From assembly GCF_000720185.1 (NCBI RefSeq), contig NZ_JOIY01000029.1:41414-105413 (forward strand): a DNA stretch of 64,000 bases, given 5' to 3'. Both the position numbers and the translations under genes were made by a program. Below, piece after piece: positions 53,045 through 60,955 of this stretch. Every line of letters starts with the position of its first letter. Position 1 is the stretch's first letter. The stretch is from Streptomyces sp. NRRL S-340. Its GTDB lineage: Bacteria; Actinomycetota; Actinomycetes; Streptomycetales; Streptomycetaceae. Below the pieces are notes generated by a model, which was given only the letters and a program-made list of their open reading frames with translations, was not told the DNA's origin and did no database searches.

Positions 53045-54385
53045 TCACACCCACTGCAGGATGTCGTCCGAGCTGGTGAGCTGGGTGCCGCTGGGCACTC
53101 CGGAGACGGCCGGCACCCGCAGCCGCGGATAGACGCTGACGCCCGAGAGCCGTGTCCCCGACCACAGCTGGGCGCCGTCGCCGACGGCCGAGAGCGCTTC
53201 GAGCCGTACCGGGGCGCGGGCGTCGGAGCGCACCTGCACCATCGGGCCCACGTAGGAGTCGCTGATGTGCGCGTACGCTCCGATGACGGCGGAGTCGCCG
53301 AGCACACTGCCCTCCACCTGGGCGCCCTCGTGCAGGTCGACGCCGTCCCCGACGTCCGTGGCACGCAGCCGCACGCCCGCGCCGATCTCCACGTGCCGGC
53401 CGATGCGGACGCCCGGACCGATGACGACGCTGCCCTCGGCGATCTTCTGGGCGAGGGTGGTCCCGGTGATGTGGTCCTTGGCGCGCAGGCTGCTCTCGTG
53501 GATCCAGTACCGCGGGTCCGCGCTGAGCGGGGTGCCGAGGGCCCGATCCATCTGCGGGTACAGGCCGCTGAGCGCGTCGCCGAGCGTGCCCAGGTAGTCG
53601 TGGATGTTGCCGAGGTCGCCCAGGCGTGCGATGGGTTCGACGGCCACCGGGTGACCGAGGCCGACGAGGCGGGGGAGCAGGTCGTTGCCCCAGTCGAGGC
53701 GCTGCTGGGCGAGGCGGATGAGTTCGGGGGTGCGCGCGGCGAGCCGGAGCCGGGCGCAGTCGATCAGGTACATCCCGGCGTTGGTGGCCAGGGTGCGCGG
53801 CCCCTGCGGCTGCGTGATCTCGGGGAACTCCCGCTCGATGACGGGCAGTCGGGGCTTCTCCAGGAAGCCGCACACCAGGCCCGCCGCGGTGGTGCGCATG
53901 ACGCCGTACTTTCCGGCGATCTCCTCGGGGGTACGGGAGACGGCGGCCACGGTGACCACCGCGCCGGTGTCGCGCTGGGCGGCGAGCAGCCTGTCCAGCG
54001 AGAACTCGAACAGCGAGTCCACGGGCAGGACCAGTGCGGTGCCCGTCAGGTTCCACTGCTCCAGGTTGTGCAGGGTGGCCGCGCCGGATCCCACGTTGTA
54101 CGGGTCGAAGCGGGCCCGTGAGTAGTCGATCTCCACTCCGTAGCGCTCGCCGTGGCCGAGCACGAGTTTGATCTGGCTGCGGTTCTCCACCCCCTGCGCC
54201 ACTACGTGGAAACGGCGTATGCCCTGGTCACGGCAGGCCTCGACGATCCATTCGATGAGCGGCCTGCCGGCGAACGGAATGAGCGCCTTGCTGCGGATGT
54301 AGTCGGCGGACTGCAGGGTGATGGGCTTCGCCCGCTCGCCCCGCCCGCCGGCCAGGATGATGCCGACTGTGCTGTCGTCCCCCAT
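53045..54385 (-). CDS. Sugar-1-phosphate nucleotidyltransferase with C-terminal left-handed beta-helix
   Basis: 446 residues. The N-terminal NTP_transferase domain starts GIILAGGRGERAKPITLQSADY and contains a base/phosphate-binding Lys (SKALIPFAGRPLIEW). The C-terminal 130 residues are hexapeptide repeats (VVIGPGVRIGRHVEIGAGVRL). The architecture matches mannose-1-phosphate guanylyl-, glucose-1-phosphate adenylyl- or GlmU-like enzymes; the exact nucleotide and sugar cannot be set from sequence. First gene of the operon with NmrA-like, GlgX and AGE-STAS genes. Upstream, minus-strand TTGACA and TTGACT elements (about 54450-54467) suggest a promoter. Confidence 0.9.
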   Translation of the reverse strand: MGDDSTVGIILAGGRGERAKPITLQSADYIRSKALIPFAGRPLIEWIVEACRDQGIRRFHVVAQGVENRSQIKLVLGHGERYGVEIDYSRARFDPYNVGSGAATLHNLEQWNLTGTALVLPVDSLFEFSLDRLLAAQRDTGAVVTVAAVSRTPEEIAGKYGVMRTTAAGLVCGFLEKPRLPVIEREFPEITQPQGPRTLATNAGMYLIDCARLRLAARTPELIRLAQQRLDWGNDLLPRLVGLGHPVAVEPIARLGDLGNIHDYLGTLGDALSGLYPQMDRALGTPLSADPRYWIHESSLRAKDHITGTTLAQKIAEGSVVIGPGVRIGRHVEIGAGVRLRATDVGDGVDLHEGAQVEGSVLGDSAVIGAYAHISDSYVGPMVQVRSDARAPVRLEALSAVGDGAQLWSGTRLSGVSVYPRLRVPAVSGVPSGTQLTSSDDILQWV

Positions 54386-54568
54386 CGCCTGTCCCGCCCT
54401 CCGAGCCGACTTGTCGATGTGAGAGATTCAACAGCGTGTGTCATATCAAGTCAAGTGAGCTGTCAAATGCGCAGGTTGGGCTGAGTGAGGGCCCGTCAGG
54501 AGAAGAGGCCGAGGGGGGGCGGGCAGGTGGGCGCAGCAGGCGGCCGCCACCCGCGTCGGAAGGACGGC

Positions 54569-54690
54569 GCGACCGGCTGTGCGCCGGTGTGGGGAAGGTG
54601 GTGCGGCCGGCTGTGCGCCGGTGTGGGGAAGGCGGTGCGACCGGCCGTGCGCCGGTGTGGGGAAGGCGGTGCGACCGGCCGTGCGCCCGC
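54569..54690. repeat. 34-bp tandem repeat, 3.6 copies
   Basis: Units begin at 54569, 54603, 54637 and (partial) 54671. They differ at only a few positions; the shared part includes TGCGCCGGTGTGGGGAAGG. The array ends next to the stop of the STAND regulator gene and lies in the 308-bp gap before the nucleotidyltransferase promoter. There are no spacers between units. Confidence 0.9.
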
Positions 54691-54693
54691 GCG

Positions 54694-56952
54694 TCAGCGG
54701 GCCGGACGGACCTTCGGCAGCGCCAGAGTCTCGGCCTTGGCCCGCATGTCCGCGGCGCGGCGCACCCGCAGGGCGCTCAACAGCTCCGCCGCGCGGATCC
54801 AGTTGGCCCGCGCCTGCTCGTGCTGCCCGCGCTCCAGCTGGGCCGAGGCGAGGTGGTCCAGGACGTCGGCCCGGTTGTAGTCGTCGTGGAGGTCCGCGAA
54901 CAGCGCGAGCGCCCTCTCGTACCCCTCGATCGCCGCGTCGAGACGGCCCAGCCCCTGCTGGGCGAAGCCGATCGCGTCCCACGCGCCGGCCTCGAACAGG
55001 AGGTTCCCGGTCTCCCGCAGCAGCGGGAGCGCCTGCTCGCAGGTGGCGATGGCCTCCTCGTAGGCACCGGTGTGGGCCAGCACCCAGCCGACATTGCTGA
55101 GCGTGCTCGCGACCCCGTCCCTCCGCCCGGCCGCGCGGTACAGCTCCAGCGCTCTGCGAGGATGCTCCAGGGCCTCGGCGAACCGGCCCTGCCGGATGCG
55201 GAAGAACCCGATCTCGCACTCGACGCGCGCCCGGAACCCGGCGGGCAGCCCATCCAGTTCGCCGAGGATCACCTCGATCGACTCGTCGACCTCCGCGGTG
55301 TGCCCGGTCTCCAGCAGCGCCCGCGTCAGGTTCGAGCGGCTGCGCACGGTGGCGACCGGGTCGCCGAGCGCGAGACCGGCCTCCAGCCCGACCCGCGCGG
55401 CGGGGATCTCCTCGGCCCAGCGCCCCGCGATCACGTTGTAGCCGATCCACTCGCGCGCGCAGTCGCCGCGCAGCCGCAGCAGCCGCGGGTCCTCCAGGAA
55501 CCGTACGGCGGGTCCCGCGGCCGGTTCCTCCTGCTGGTACCAGTCCAGCGCGTCCTCACGGCTGGTGATCGCGACGTGCGCGACGCCCTCCGCCGGCGGG
55601 TACGCCGGCTCGGGCTCCAGTTGCGACACGTGGCGGTTGGCGGTGTGGGCGTGGTGGCGGAGGTAGTCGAGCAGGCGCGCCTGGGCGCCGAGGCGGTCGT
55701 CCTGCTGCTCGTCGGCCAGTTCGCCGCCGTAGGCCCGTACCAGGTCGTGCAGGACGTAACGCCCCTCGGAGTCGCGGGAGAGCAGGCTGGCCGCGGTCAG
55801 CTCCCGCAGGTGCCGCCGGGCCACCGGCACCTCCACGGCGGCGAGCGAGGCAGCGGCGGCGGCGGTCACCGACGGCCCGGGGTGCAGGGACAGGTGACGG
55901 AAGAACCGGGCCGCCCCGGGCGTGAGCGCCTGGTAGGACCAGGAGAAGACGGCGCGGACGTCGGCCCGCCGGTCGTCGGCGGTGAAGGCGTCCAGGCGCG
56001 GCCTGGCCTCCCGCAGCTCGCGCGCCGCCCGCCGCAGCCCCATCCGGGGCACCGCGCTGAGCTGGGCGCCGACCACGGCGACGGCGAGCGGCAGGAACCC
56101 GCACAGCTCGACCAGCTCGGCCGCGGCCTCCGGCTCCGCCCGGCACCGTTCGGGTCCGATCCTGGCCGCGAGCGCCGCAAGTGCCTCCTGCGGCGTCCAC
56201 ACGTCCAGGGTGATCACGCCGGCCCCCTCGCCGGCGACCAGCCCGGACAGCTGATTGCGGGAGGTGACGATGGTCAGGCAGCCCGACGACGCGGGCAGCA
56301 GCGGCCTGACCTGCTCGGCGTCCCTGGCGTTGTCCAGGACGGCGATCAGCTTCCGCGACGCGGTCTTCTCCCGGAACAGAGCACTGCGCTGCCCGGTGCC
56401 GGAGGGGATGTCACCGCTGGGGACCCCGAGCGCGCGCAGGAATCCGCCCAGCGCCTCCCCGGGGTCCACGGGCTGCCGTGCCGCCTCGAACCCGCGCAGG
56501 TCCACATAGAGCTGACCGTCCGGGAAGCGGTCGGCGACCTGATGCGCCCAGTGCACCGCGAGCGCCGTCTTGCCCACACCGGCCATGCCGCCCACGGCGC
56601 AGACGAGGACGTGCCCGCCCCGCGCCGTGACGCGGTCGGTGATGCCGTGGGCCGCCGTCAGTGCCGCCTCACGACTGCGGAACACCCCGAGGTCGGGAGG
56701 AAGCTGCCTCGGGACGGCGACGGGCTCCGTGCGGCGGCTGACCGCCTGGCGCAGCCGGCGCCGCCCGTCCTCGTCCAGTTCGAGCGCGTCCATCAGTTCG
56801 TTCAGCGTCGACTGCCGGGGCAGGCTGTGGCCGCGCTCGATGTCGCTGATGGCCCGGACGCTCACCCCGGAGGCCTCGGCGAGACCTTCCAGCGTCAGCA
56901 GGGACCGCTGCCGCGCCTCGCGCAGCAGCCGGCCGAACGTTCTCTTGTCCAT
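54694..56952 (-). CDS. XRE-NB-ARC-TPR (STAND) transcriptional regulator
   Basis: 752 residues. The helix-turn-helix (about 5-65) contains FGRLLREARQRSLLTLEGLAE and VSVRAISDIERGHSLPR. The NB-ARC NTPase (about 95-400) has Walker A GMAGVGKTALAV, Walker B-like KLIAVLDNA and a GLPL-type element (CGFLPLAVAVVG). C-terminal TPR repeats (about 560-740) follow. STAND proteins switch through nucleotide-dependent oligomerisation; Streptomyces members are often pathway regulators resembling AfsR without its SARP domain. Divergent from the riboswitch-ferredoxin unit. Target unknown. Confidence 0.9.
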   Translation of the reverse strand: MDKRTFGRLLREARQRSLLTLEGLAEASGVSVRAISDIERGHSLPRQSTLNELMDALELDEDGRRRLRQAVSRRTEPVAVPRQLPPDLGVFRSREAALTAAHGITDRVTARGGHVLVCAVGGMAGVGKTALAVHWAHQVADRFPDGQLYVDLRGFEAARQPVDPGEALGGFLRALGVPSGDIPSGTGQRSALFREKTASRKLIAVLDNARDAEQVRPLLPASSGCLTIVTSRNQLSGLVAGEGAGVITLDVWTPQEALAALAARIGPERCRAEPEAAAELVELCGFLPLAVAVVGAQLSAVPRMGLRRAARELREARPRLDAFTADDRRADVRAVFSWSYQALTPGAARFFRHLSLHPGPSVTAAAAASLAAVEVPVARRHLRELTAASLLSRDSEGRYVLHDLVRAYGGELADEQQDDRLGAQARLLDYLRHHAHTANRHVSQLEPEPAYPPAEGVAHVAITSREDALDWYQQEEPAAGPAVRFLEDPRLLRLRGDCAREWIGYNVIAGRWAEEIPAARVGLEAGLALGDPVATVRSRSNLTRALLETGHTAEVDESIEVILGELDGLPAGFRARVECEIGFFRIRQGRFAEALEHPRRALELYRAAGRRDGVASTLSNVGWVLAHTGAYEEAIATCEQALPLLRETGNLLFEAGAWDAIGFAQQGLGRLDAAIEGYERALALFADLHDDYNRADVLDHLASAQLERGQHEQARANWIRAAELLSALRVRRAADMRAKAETLALPKVRPAR

Positions 56953-57034
56953 CTTCACCCCGCTGTGCCCTGGCCGGCGTCCAGTGCGCGAGCTGTGCCT
57001 GTGTCCCGGGAGGCCCCGAACGTAACAGTTCTGG

Positions 57035-57063
57035 ATTGAACACTCAAACGCCTGATGGGATGA
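57035..57063 (+). promoter_or_regulatory. Possible promoter upstream of the riboswitch
   Basis: TTGAAC (57035-57040), 17 bp, then GATGAT (57058-57063) would start transcription just before the aptamer at 57077. GAAC-N6-GTTC (57017-57030) lies upstream and could be an operator. Not certain. Confidence 0.4.
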
Positions 57064-57076
57064 TGACCGGCGACAT

Positions 57077-57224
57077 CGGGCGACGGCGGTGAGAGGTAGC
57101 CGGTGTGCATCCGGCGAGGTCCCGCCGCTGTGACCGGTGGGCGAGTTCCGGCAGGCCGCTGCCCCGGCGGGCGGGAAGGCGGGGCGAGCGAGGCCCCGGG
57201 TGCCAGGACTCACGCGGTCGCCCC
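57077..57224 (+). ncRNA. Probable cobalamin (B12) riboswitch
   Basis: The closing stem pairs GGGCGAC (57078-57084) with GTCGCCC (57217-57223) and GTGAG (57089-57093) with CTCAC (57209-57213). Inside are the hallmark segments of the cobalamin aptamer: GGTAGCCGGTGTGCATCCGG (57095-57114), then CCCGCCGCTGTGACC (57121-57135), and a B12-box-like GTGCCAGGACTCACG (57200-57214). It sits 48 bp upstream of the ferredoxin-fold gene, so B12 probably lowers that gene's translation or transcription. Confidence 0.8.
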
Positions 57225-57271
57225 CTCGACGAACACCGGGGCGGATCTCCCCGGGAGGGGAGTGGTGCGAC

Positions 57272-57667
57272 GTGCCCGAGCCGTCGACGCGGGACACATC
57301 GGCCGGTGCCGGGGCGCGGGGCGGTGCGGCGGGGTGCCGCGTCGTCGTGTGCCGGGACTGCTGCTGCGGCAGTCCCAAGGTGACCGGCGTCGATCACGCC
57401 GCGCAGACCGCGCGGCTGCGGGAGACGGTGCCGGTGCGGATCTCCGACTGCCTCGACGTGTGCGACCAGGCCAACGTGGTCGTCGTCCAGCCGTCGGCCG
57501 CGGGCCGGGCCGCCGGAGGACGACCGGTCTGGCTCGGGCTCGTCAACGACTCCGACGCCACGGAGGACATCGTCGCGTGGGTGCGTGCCGGCGGCCCCGG
57601 GGTGGCTCCCCGGCCCGGCATCCTCGACCTGTACGCCTTCACACCGTCCCGGCGCCGCACGCCGTGA
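57272..57667 (+). CDS. Thioredoxin-like [2Fe-2S] ferredoxin domain protein under riboswitch control
   Basis: 131 residues. The Cys pattern VVVCRDCCCGSPKV (about 26-39) and ISDCLDVCDQANVVVVQP (about 60-77) fits a thioredoxin-fold [2Fe-2S] protein. The GTG start has GGGAG nine bases upstream and directly follows the cobalamin riboswitch, which implies a role in cobalamin synthesis, cobalt handling or a B12-replaceable reaction. Such small ferredoxins occur near cobalamin genes in actinobacteria (general knowledge); no cobalamin enzymes are present in this window. A hairpin at 57763-57787 follows. Confidence 0.8.
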   Translation: MPEPSTRDTSAGAGARGGAAGCRVVVCRDCCCGSPKVTGVDHAAQTARLRETVPVRISDCLDVCDQANVVVVQPSAAGRAAGGRPVWLGLVNDSDATEDIVAWVRAGGPGVAPRPGILDLYAFTPSRRRTP

Positions 57668-57762
57668 GACCGGCGGCGCGTCGGGTGCGGGGCGGGCGGC
57701 CGCTCGGCCGGTGCGGGGCTCCCGGCGCGGCGGAGGGCCGGCCGACGGCGGAAAAAACTGAG

Positions 57763-57787
57763 GGCAAGGAGGAAACCACTCCTTGCC
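57763..57787. promoter_or_regulatory. Perfect 9-bp inverted repeat before the glycosyltransferase gene
   Basis: GGCAAGGAG (57763-57771) and CTCCTTGCC (57779-57787) with a 7-nt GAAACCA loop, followed by AT-rich CTTATAG. It can serve as terminator for the ferredoxin gene or operator for the glycosyltransferase gene. Confidence 0.6.
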
Positions 57788-57888
57788 ACTCTCAACTTAT
57801 AGCGCACCGGGGGGCTTGCGGCAAGGCCCCGTCCGTACCGCACAATCGGCGGCCGAGAGCCGGAACCTGCGGAAACGGGAGTCGCCGA

Positions 57889-59115
57889 GTGCGGGTATTG
57901 CTGACGTCATGGGGGTCACGCGGAGATGTCGAACCACTGGCGGGACTGGCGAAGGAACTGAACGGACTCGGCGCGGGTGTGACGGTGTGCGCGCCGCCCG
58001 ACGAGGAGTTCGCGGCGCTGCTTGCGCGTACGGGCGTGCCGCTGGTGCCGCTCGGCCCGGCGGTGCGCTCGGTGGTCTCGGGACCCAGGCCGCCGACGGC
58101 GCAGGACGCCTTCCGGCTCGCCCCCGAGCTGGTCGCCGCGCGGTTCCGCACGCTCGCCGCTGCGGCGCGGGAATGCGACGCGCTGCTGGCGGCCGGGCTG
58201 ATGCCGGCCGGCGCGCGGGACGTGGCCGAGAAGCGCGGCATCCCCTACGTGTACGCGTGCTTCCACGTCTTCGGGCTGCCCTCGCCGCACTTCCGTCCCG
58301 GCTCGCGGCCGGGCACGCCGTCCTCGCCGGAGGAGACCGACCACCGGAAACTGTGGGAGCAGGACGCCCAGCGGGTGGACGCGCTGTACGGCCGGGCGCT
58401 CGGAGAGGGCCGGGCCGCGATCGGCCTGCCGCCGGTGGACAACGTCCGCGACCACGTCTTCGGCGACCGGCCGTGGCTGGCGGCGGACCCGGTGCTGTGC
58501 CCGTCGCAGGGCATGACGGACCTCGCCCTGGAGCAGACCGGCGCATGGTTGCTGCCCGACGAACGCCCGCTGCCGGCAGAGCTGGAGCGGTTCCTGGACG
58601 CCGGTGAACCGCCGGTGTACGTGGGCTTCGGCAGCATGGCCGCGCACGCCCCCGAGGACATCGCCCGGGTGGCCGTCGAGGCGAGCCGCGCGCACGGCCG
58701 CCGCCTGGTCCTCGCCCGGGGATGGGCCGGCCTCGCCCCGGTCGACGACGGCGGCGACTGCTTCGTCGTCGGCGAGGTCAACCAGCAGGCGCTGTTCCGC
58801 CGGGTGGCCGCCGCCGTGCACCACGGCGGCGCCGGCACCACGACGGCCGCGGCCCGCGCCGGGGCGCCGCAGGTGGTGGTCCCGCGGATCGCGGACCAGC
58901 CGTACTGGGCGGAGCGGGTGGCCGAACTGGGCATCGGCGCGGCCCACTACAGCCGGACGCCCACCGCCGCCTCCCTGGCCGCCGCGCTCGGCACGGCCCT
59001 GACGCCCGCCACCCGGACACGGGCCGGCGCCGTGGCCGGCACCATCCGCACCGACGGGGCGGCGGTGGCGGCGCGCCTGCTGCTCGACGCGGCCGCCGGT
59101 TCGGATCCGCGCTGA
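57889..59115 (+). CDS. UDP-glycosyltransferase-type enzyme (GT1/GT28-like, MGT family)
   Basis: 408 residues, GT-B fold. The N-terminus VRVLLTSWGSRGDVEPLAGLA is typical of sterol/macrolide/glycopeptide glycosyltransferases. The C-terminal nucleotide-sugar site is AVHHGGAGTTTAAARAGAPQ followed by VVPRIADQPYWAERV. It transfers a sugar from an activated donor to a lipophilic acceptor, possibly a macrolide or sterol-like compound. GTG 57889 has GGAG eight bases upstream; the frame is open far upstream but that part is not coding-like and crosses the riboswitch. Possible self-protection role is inference. Confidence 0.9.
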   Translation: MRVLLTSWGSRGDVEPLAGLAKELNGLGAGVTVCAPPDEEFAALLARTGVPLVPLGPAVRSVVSGPRPPTAQDAFRLAPELVAARFRTLAAAARECDALLAAGLMPAGARDVAEKRGIPYVYACFHVFGLPSPHFRPGSRPGTPSSPEETDHRKLWEQDAQRVDALYGRALGEGRAAIGLPPVDNVRDHVFGDRPWLAADPVLCPSQGMTDLALEQTGAWLLPDERPLPAELERFLDAGEPPVYVGFGSMAAHAPEDIARVAVEASRAHGRRLVLARGWAGLAPVDDGGDCFVVGEVNQQALFRRVAAAVHHGGAGTTTAAARAGAPQVVVPRIADQPYWAERVAELGIGAAHYSRTPTAASLAAALGTALTPATRTRAGAVAGTIRTDGAAVAARLLLDAAAGSDPR

Positions 59116-59335
59116 GGTGACTGCCGGCGGCGCGGGCCTGGTGACCGGCGCGGACCGCCGCCCGCCGGCCGCGCGGTGACCCGGCGCCGGCCTCCCGCAG
59201 TCAGCCGCCCGTCGCCCGCGGCGCGCTGCCCCGCCCCGCACCGTCCGCCGCGCGCGCCGCCGGCCGCCCACTCCCGTGTCGCCCGAGACGAAGGGCTGCC
59301 CCCCGCCGTTCCGCCCGTGATGGGCCACACCCTGT

Positions 59336-59377
59336 CGCGTCGCCCGCGACGGGCTGCCCGCCGTCGCGGGCGACGCG
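59336..59377. terminator. Bidirectional hairpin terminator
   Basis: A perfect 17-bp stem (59336-59352 with 59361-59377) with an 8-nt loop, next to the M20 gene stop and convergent with the glycosyltransferase gene. A degenerate copy of the left arm and loop occurs at about 59278-59301. Confidence 0.85.
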
Positions 59378-59380
59378 TCC

Positions 59381-60634
59381 TCAGTCCTCGCCCCGCCTGT
59401 GCCGTTCCCACGCCTCCTCGCGCAGGTCCGCGCTCAGCAGCACGTCCGCAGCGGTGCAGGCCAGTGCGCCGGTGACGGCGACGAGCACGTCACGGGCGCG
59501 CGGGGAGGCGGCGGCCGCGGCGAACTCGGGGGTGTGGTCGGACCCGTCGTCCATGATCGCGACGAACGGGTGGATGGCGGGCACCCGCGTGCTCACGTTG
59601 CCGATGTCCGACGAGCCCAGTTGGACCCCCGGCACCGGCGGGGTCAGCGTGATGCCGGCACCGGCCAGGTGCCCGGCGAACCGGTCGGACAGGACACCGC
59701 TGTCCCGGAAGTGCTCGTAGCGGGGCGTGGCACGCACCGTCTCCGCCCTGGTCCCCGTGGCCAGCGCGACCCCCTCGGCGCAGTCGCGCAGCCGGCCGGT
59801 CAGTTCCTCCAGCGCGCCGGTCGTGGCCGCGCGCAGGCCGAACCGGCCCTCCGCGTACTCCGGCACGATGTTGGTGGCCGTGCCCCCGTGCGTGATGATG
59901 CCCTGGACGTGGGAGGCCGGCGGCAGACGCCGGCCCAGCCCGGCCAGGACGTTGAACAGCTCGATCAGGGCGGCGAGCGCGTCGACGCCCTCGGTCGGGT
60001 TGCCGGTGGGGTGCGCCGCGCGCCCGTGGAAGGCCACCCGGTACTGCACCTGCGCCGTCAGCGGCGCCCGCGACCAGCTGTGCACGCCGGGGTGGAACAT
60101 CAGCGCGGCGTCGACACCGTCGAACACCCCGGCCTCCGTCTCGGTGGCCTTGCCGCCGCCGCCCTCCTCGGCCGGGGTGCCCACCGCCATCACGCAGCCC
60201 GCCGAACCGCCGAGCACCGCGTCGACCGCGAGTGCCGCTCCCAGTCCGGCGGCGGCGATGAGGTTGTGCCCGCAGGCGTGACCGAGGCCGGGCAGGGCGT
60301 CGTACTCCAGCAGCAGGGCCACGGCCGGGCGCCCCTGACCGGAACGGGCCGTGAACGCGGTGGGCAGCCCCGCCGTGCCGCGCTCCACCGCGAAACCGGC
60401 CTCCTCCAGCCGGGCCGTGAGCAGGGCCGCGGCCCGGTGCTCGGCGAAGGCGTTCTCCGGGTCGGCGTGCAGCGCGCGGGCGGTCTCCCACAAAAGCTCC
60501 GCCCGCTCGGCGACCGCCGCGCGCAGCCGGTCGTGGACGGCGTGGGACCCGTCGTGCGCGGCACCGGACCCGTCGTGGACGACGCCGAGCCCGTCGCGGG
60601 CGTCGACGCCGGCATGGTCGGACGTACGTGCCAC
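59381..60634 (-). CDS. M20-family amidohydrolase (peptidase M20D type)
   Basis: 417 residues. The metal-binding region includes EYDALPGLGHACGHN near residue 110 and TPAEEGGGGK near 155 with the catalytic Glu. The lid/dimer domain follows (AFHGRAAHPTGNPTEGVDAL). Related enzymes hydrolyse N-acyl amino acids, aminobenzoyl-glutamate or indole-acetyl conjugates. The first 30 residues hold a degenerate HDGS/VHDG repeat (GVVHDGSGAAHDGSHAVHD) not seen in most members. GTG 60634 follows AGGAGG. Divergent from a PLP decarboxylase-type gene, perhaps a shared amino-acid pathway. Confidence 0.9.
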   Translation of the reverse strand: MARTSDHAGVDARDGLGVVHDGSGAAHDGSHAVHDRLRAAVAERAELLWETARALHADPENAFAEHRAAALLTARLEEAGFAVERGTAGLPTAFTARSGQGRPAVALLLEYDALPGLGHACGHNLIAAAGLGAALAVDAVLGGSAGCVMAVGTPAEEGGGGKATETEAGVFDGVDAALMFHPGVHSWSRAPLTAQVQYRVAFHGRAAHPTGNPTEGVDALAALIELFNVLAGLGRRLPPASHVQGIITHGGTATNIVPEYAEGRFGLRAATTGALEELTGRLRDCAEGVALATGTRAETVRATPRYEHFRDSGVLSDRFAGHLAGAGITLTPPVPGVQLGSSDIGNVSTRVPAIHPFVAIMDDGSDHTPEFAAAAASPRARDVLVAVTGALACTAADVLLSADLREEAWERHRRGED

Positions 60635-60767
60635 CTGGCCTCCTCGTGCGGGGTCAGCGGACGTCACCGCGGGCGTGGCCCCGCCGTCCGCGCCCGCGCG
60701 TGCCACCGGCGGGCCTGCACACCCGCACCGCGTGGCGGGGAACGGGTGCCACCTTCCGGCGCGGCGA

Positions 60768-60892
60768 CACCCGTGGGTTTCGGTCCACCCGTGGGTTTCG
60801 ATCGCGGCAGCGGTGCAACACGATCGGTGTTCCCGCACGGCGGCGGACTCGGTGTTTCTCCGTACGTCGGACTCGGTGTCTCCCGTACGTCG
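60768..60892. promoter_or_regulatory. Two sets of direct repeats in the M20/decarboxylase divergent region
   Basis: CACCCGTGGGTTTCG occurs at 60768-60782 and 60786-60800 (period 18). TCGGACTCGGTGT-type units occur at about 60844 and 60868 (period 24), each followed by CCGTACGTCGG. These are the only structure seen in the 321-bp gap 60635-60955 and are candidate activator or repressor sites. Confidence 0.55.
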
Positions 60893-60955
60893 GTGGACGC
60901 GGAGGCGACCGCACGGCGACGCGGGAGCGCGAACCGCAACCGGCTGGGAGGAACG

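Noticed and set aside
54569..54690. Tandem repeats as a CRISPR array
   Set aside because: Units are directly adjacent without unique spacers and no cas genes are present.
57103..57888. Upstream in-frame extension of the glycosyltransferase
   Set aside because: It would cross the cobalamin riboswitch and the ferredoxin gene in another frame; GTG 57889 has a good ribosome binding site and the family N-terminus.
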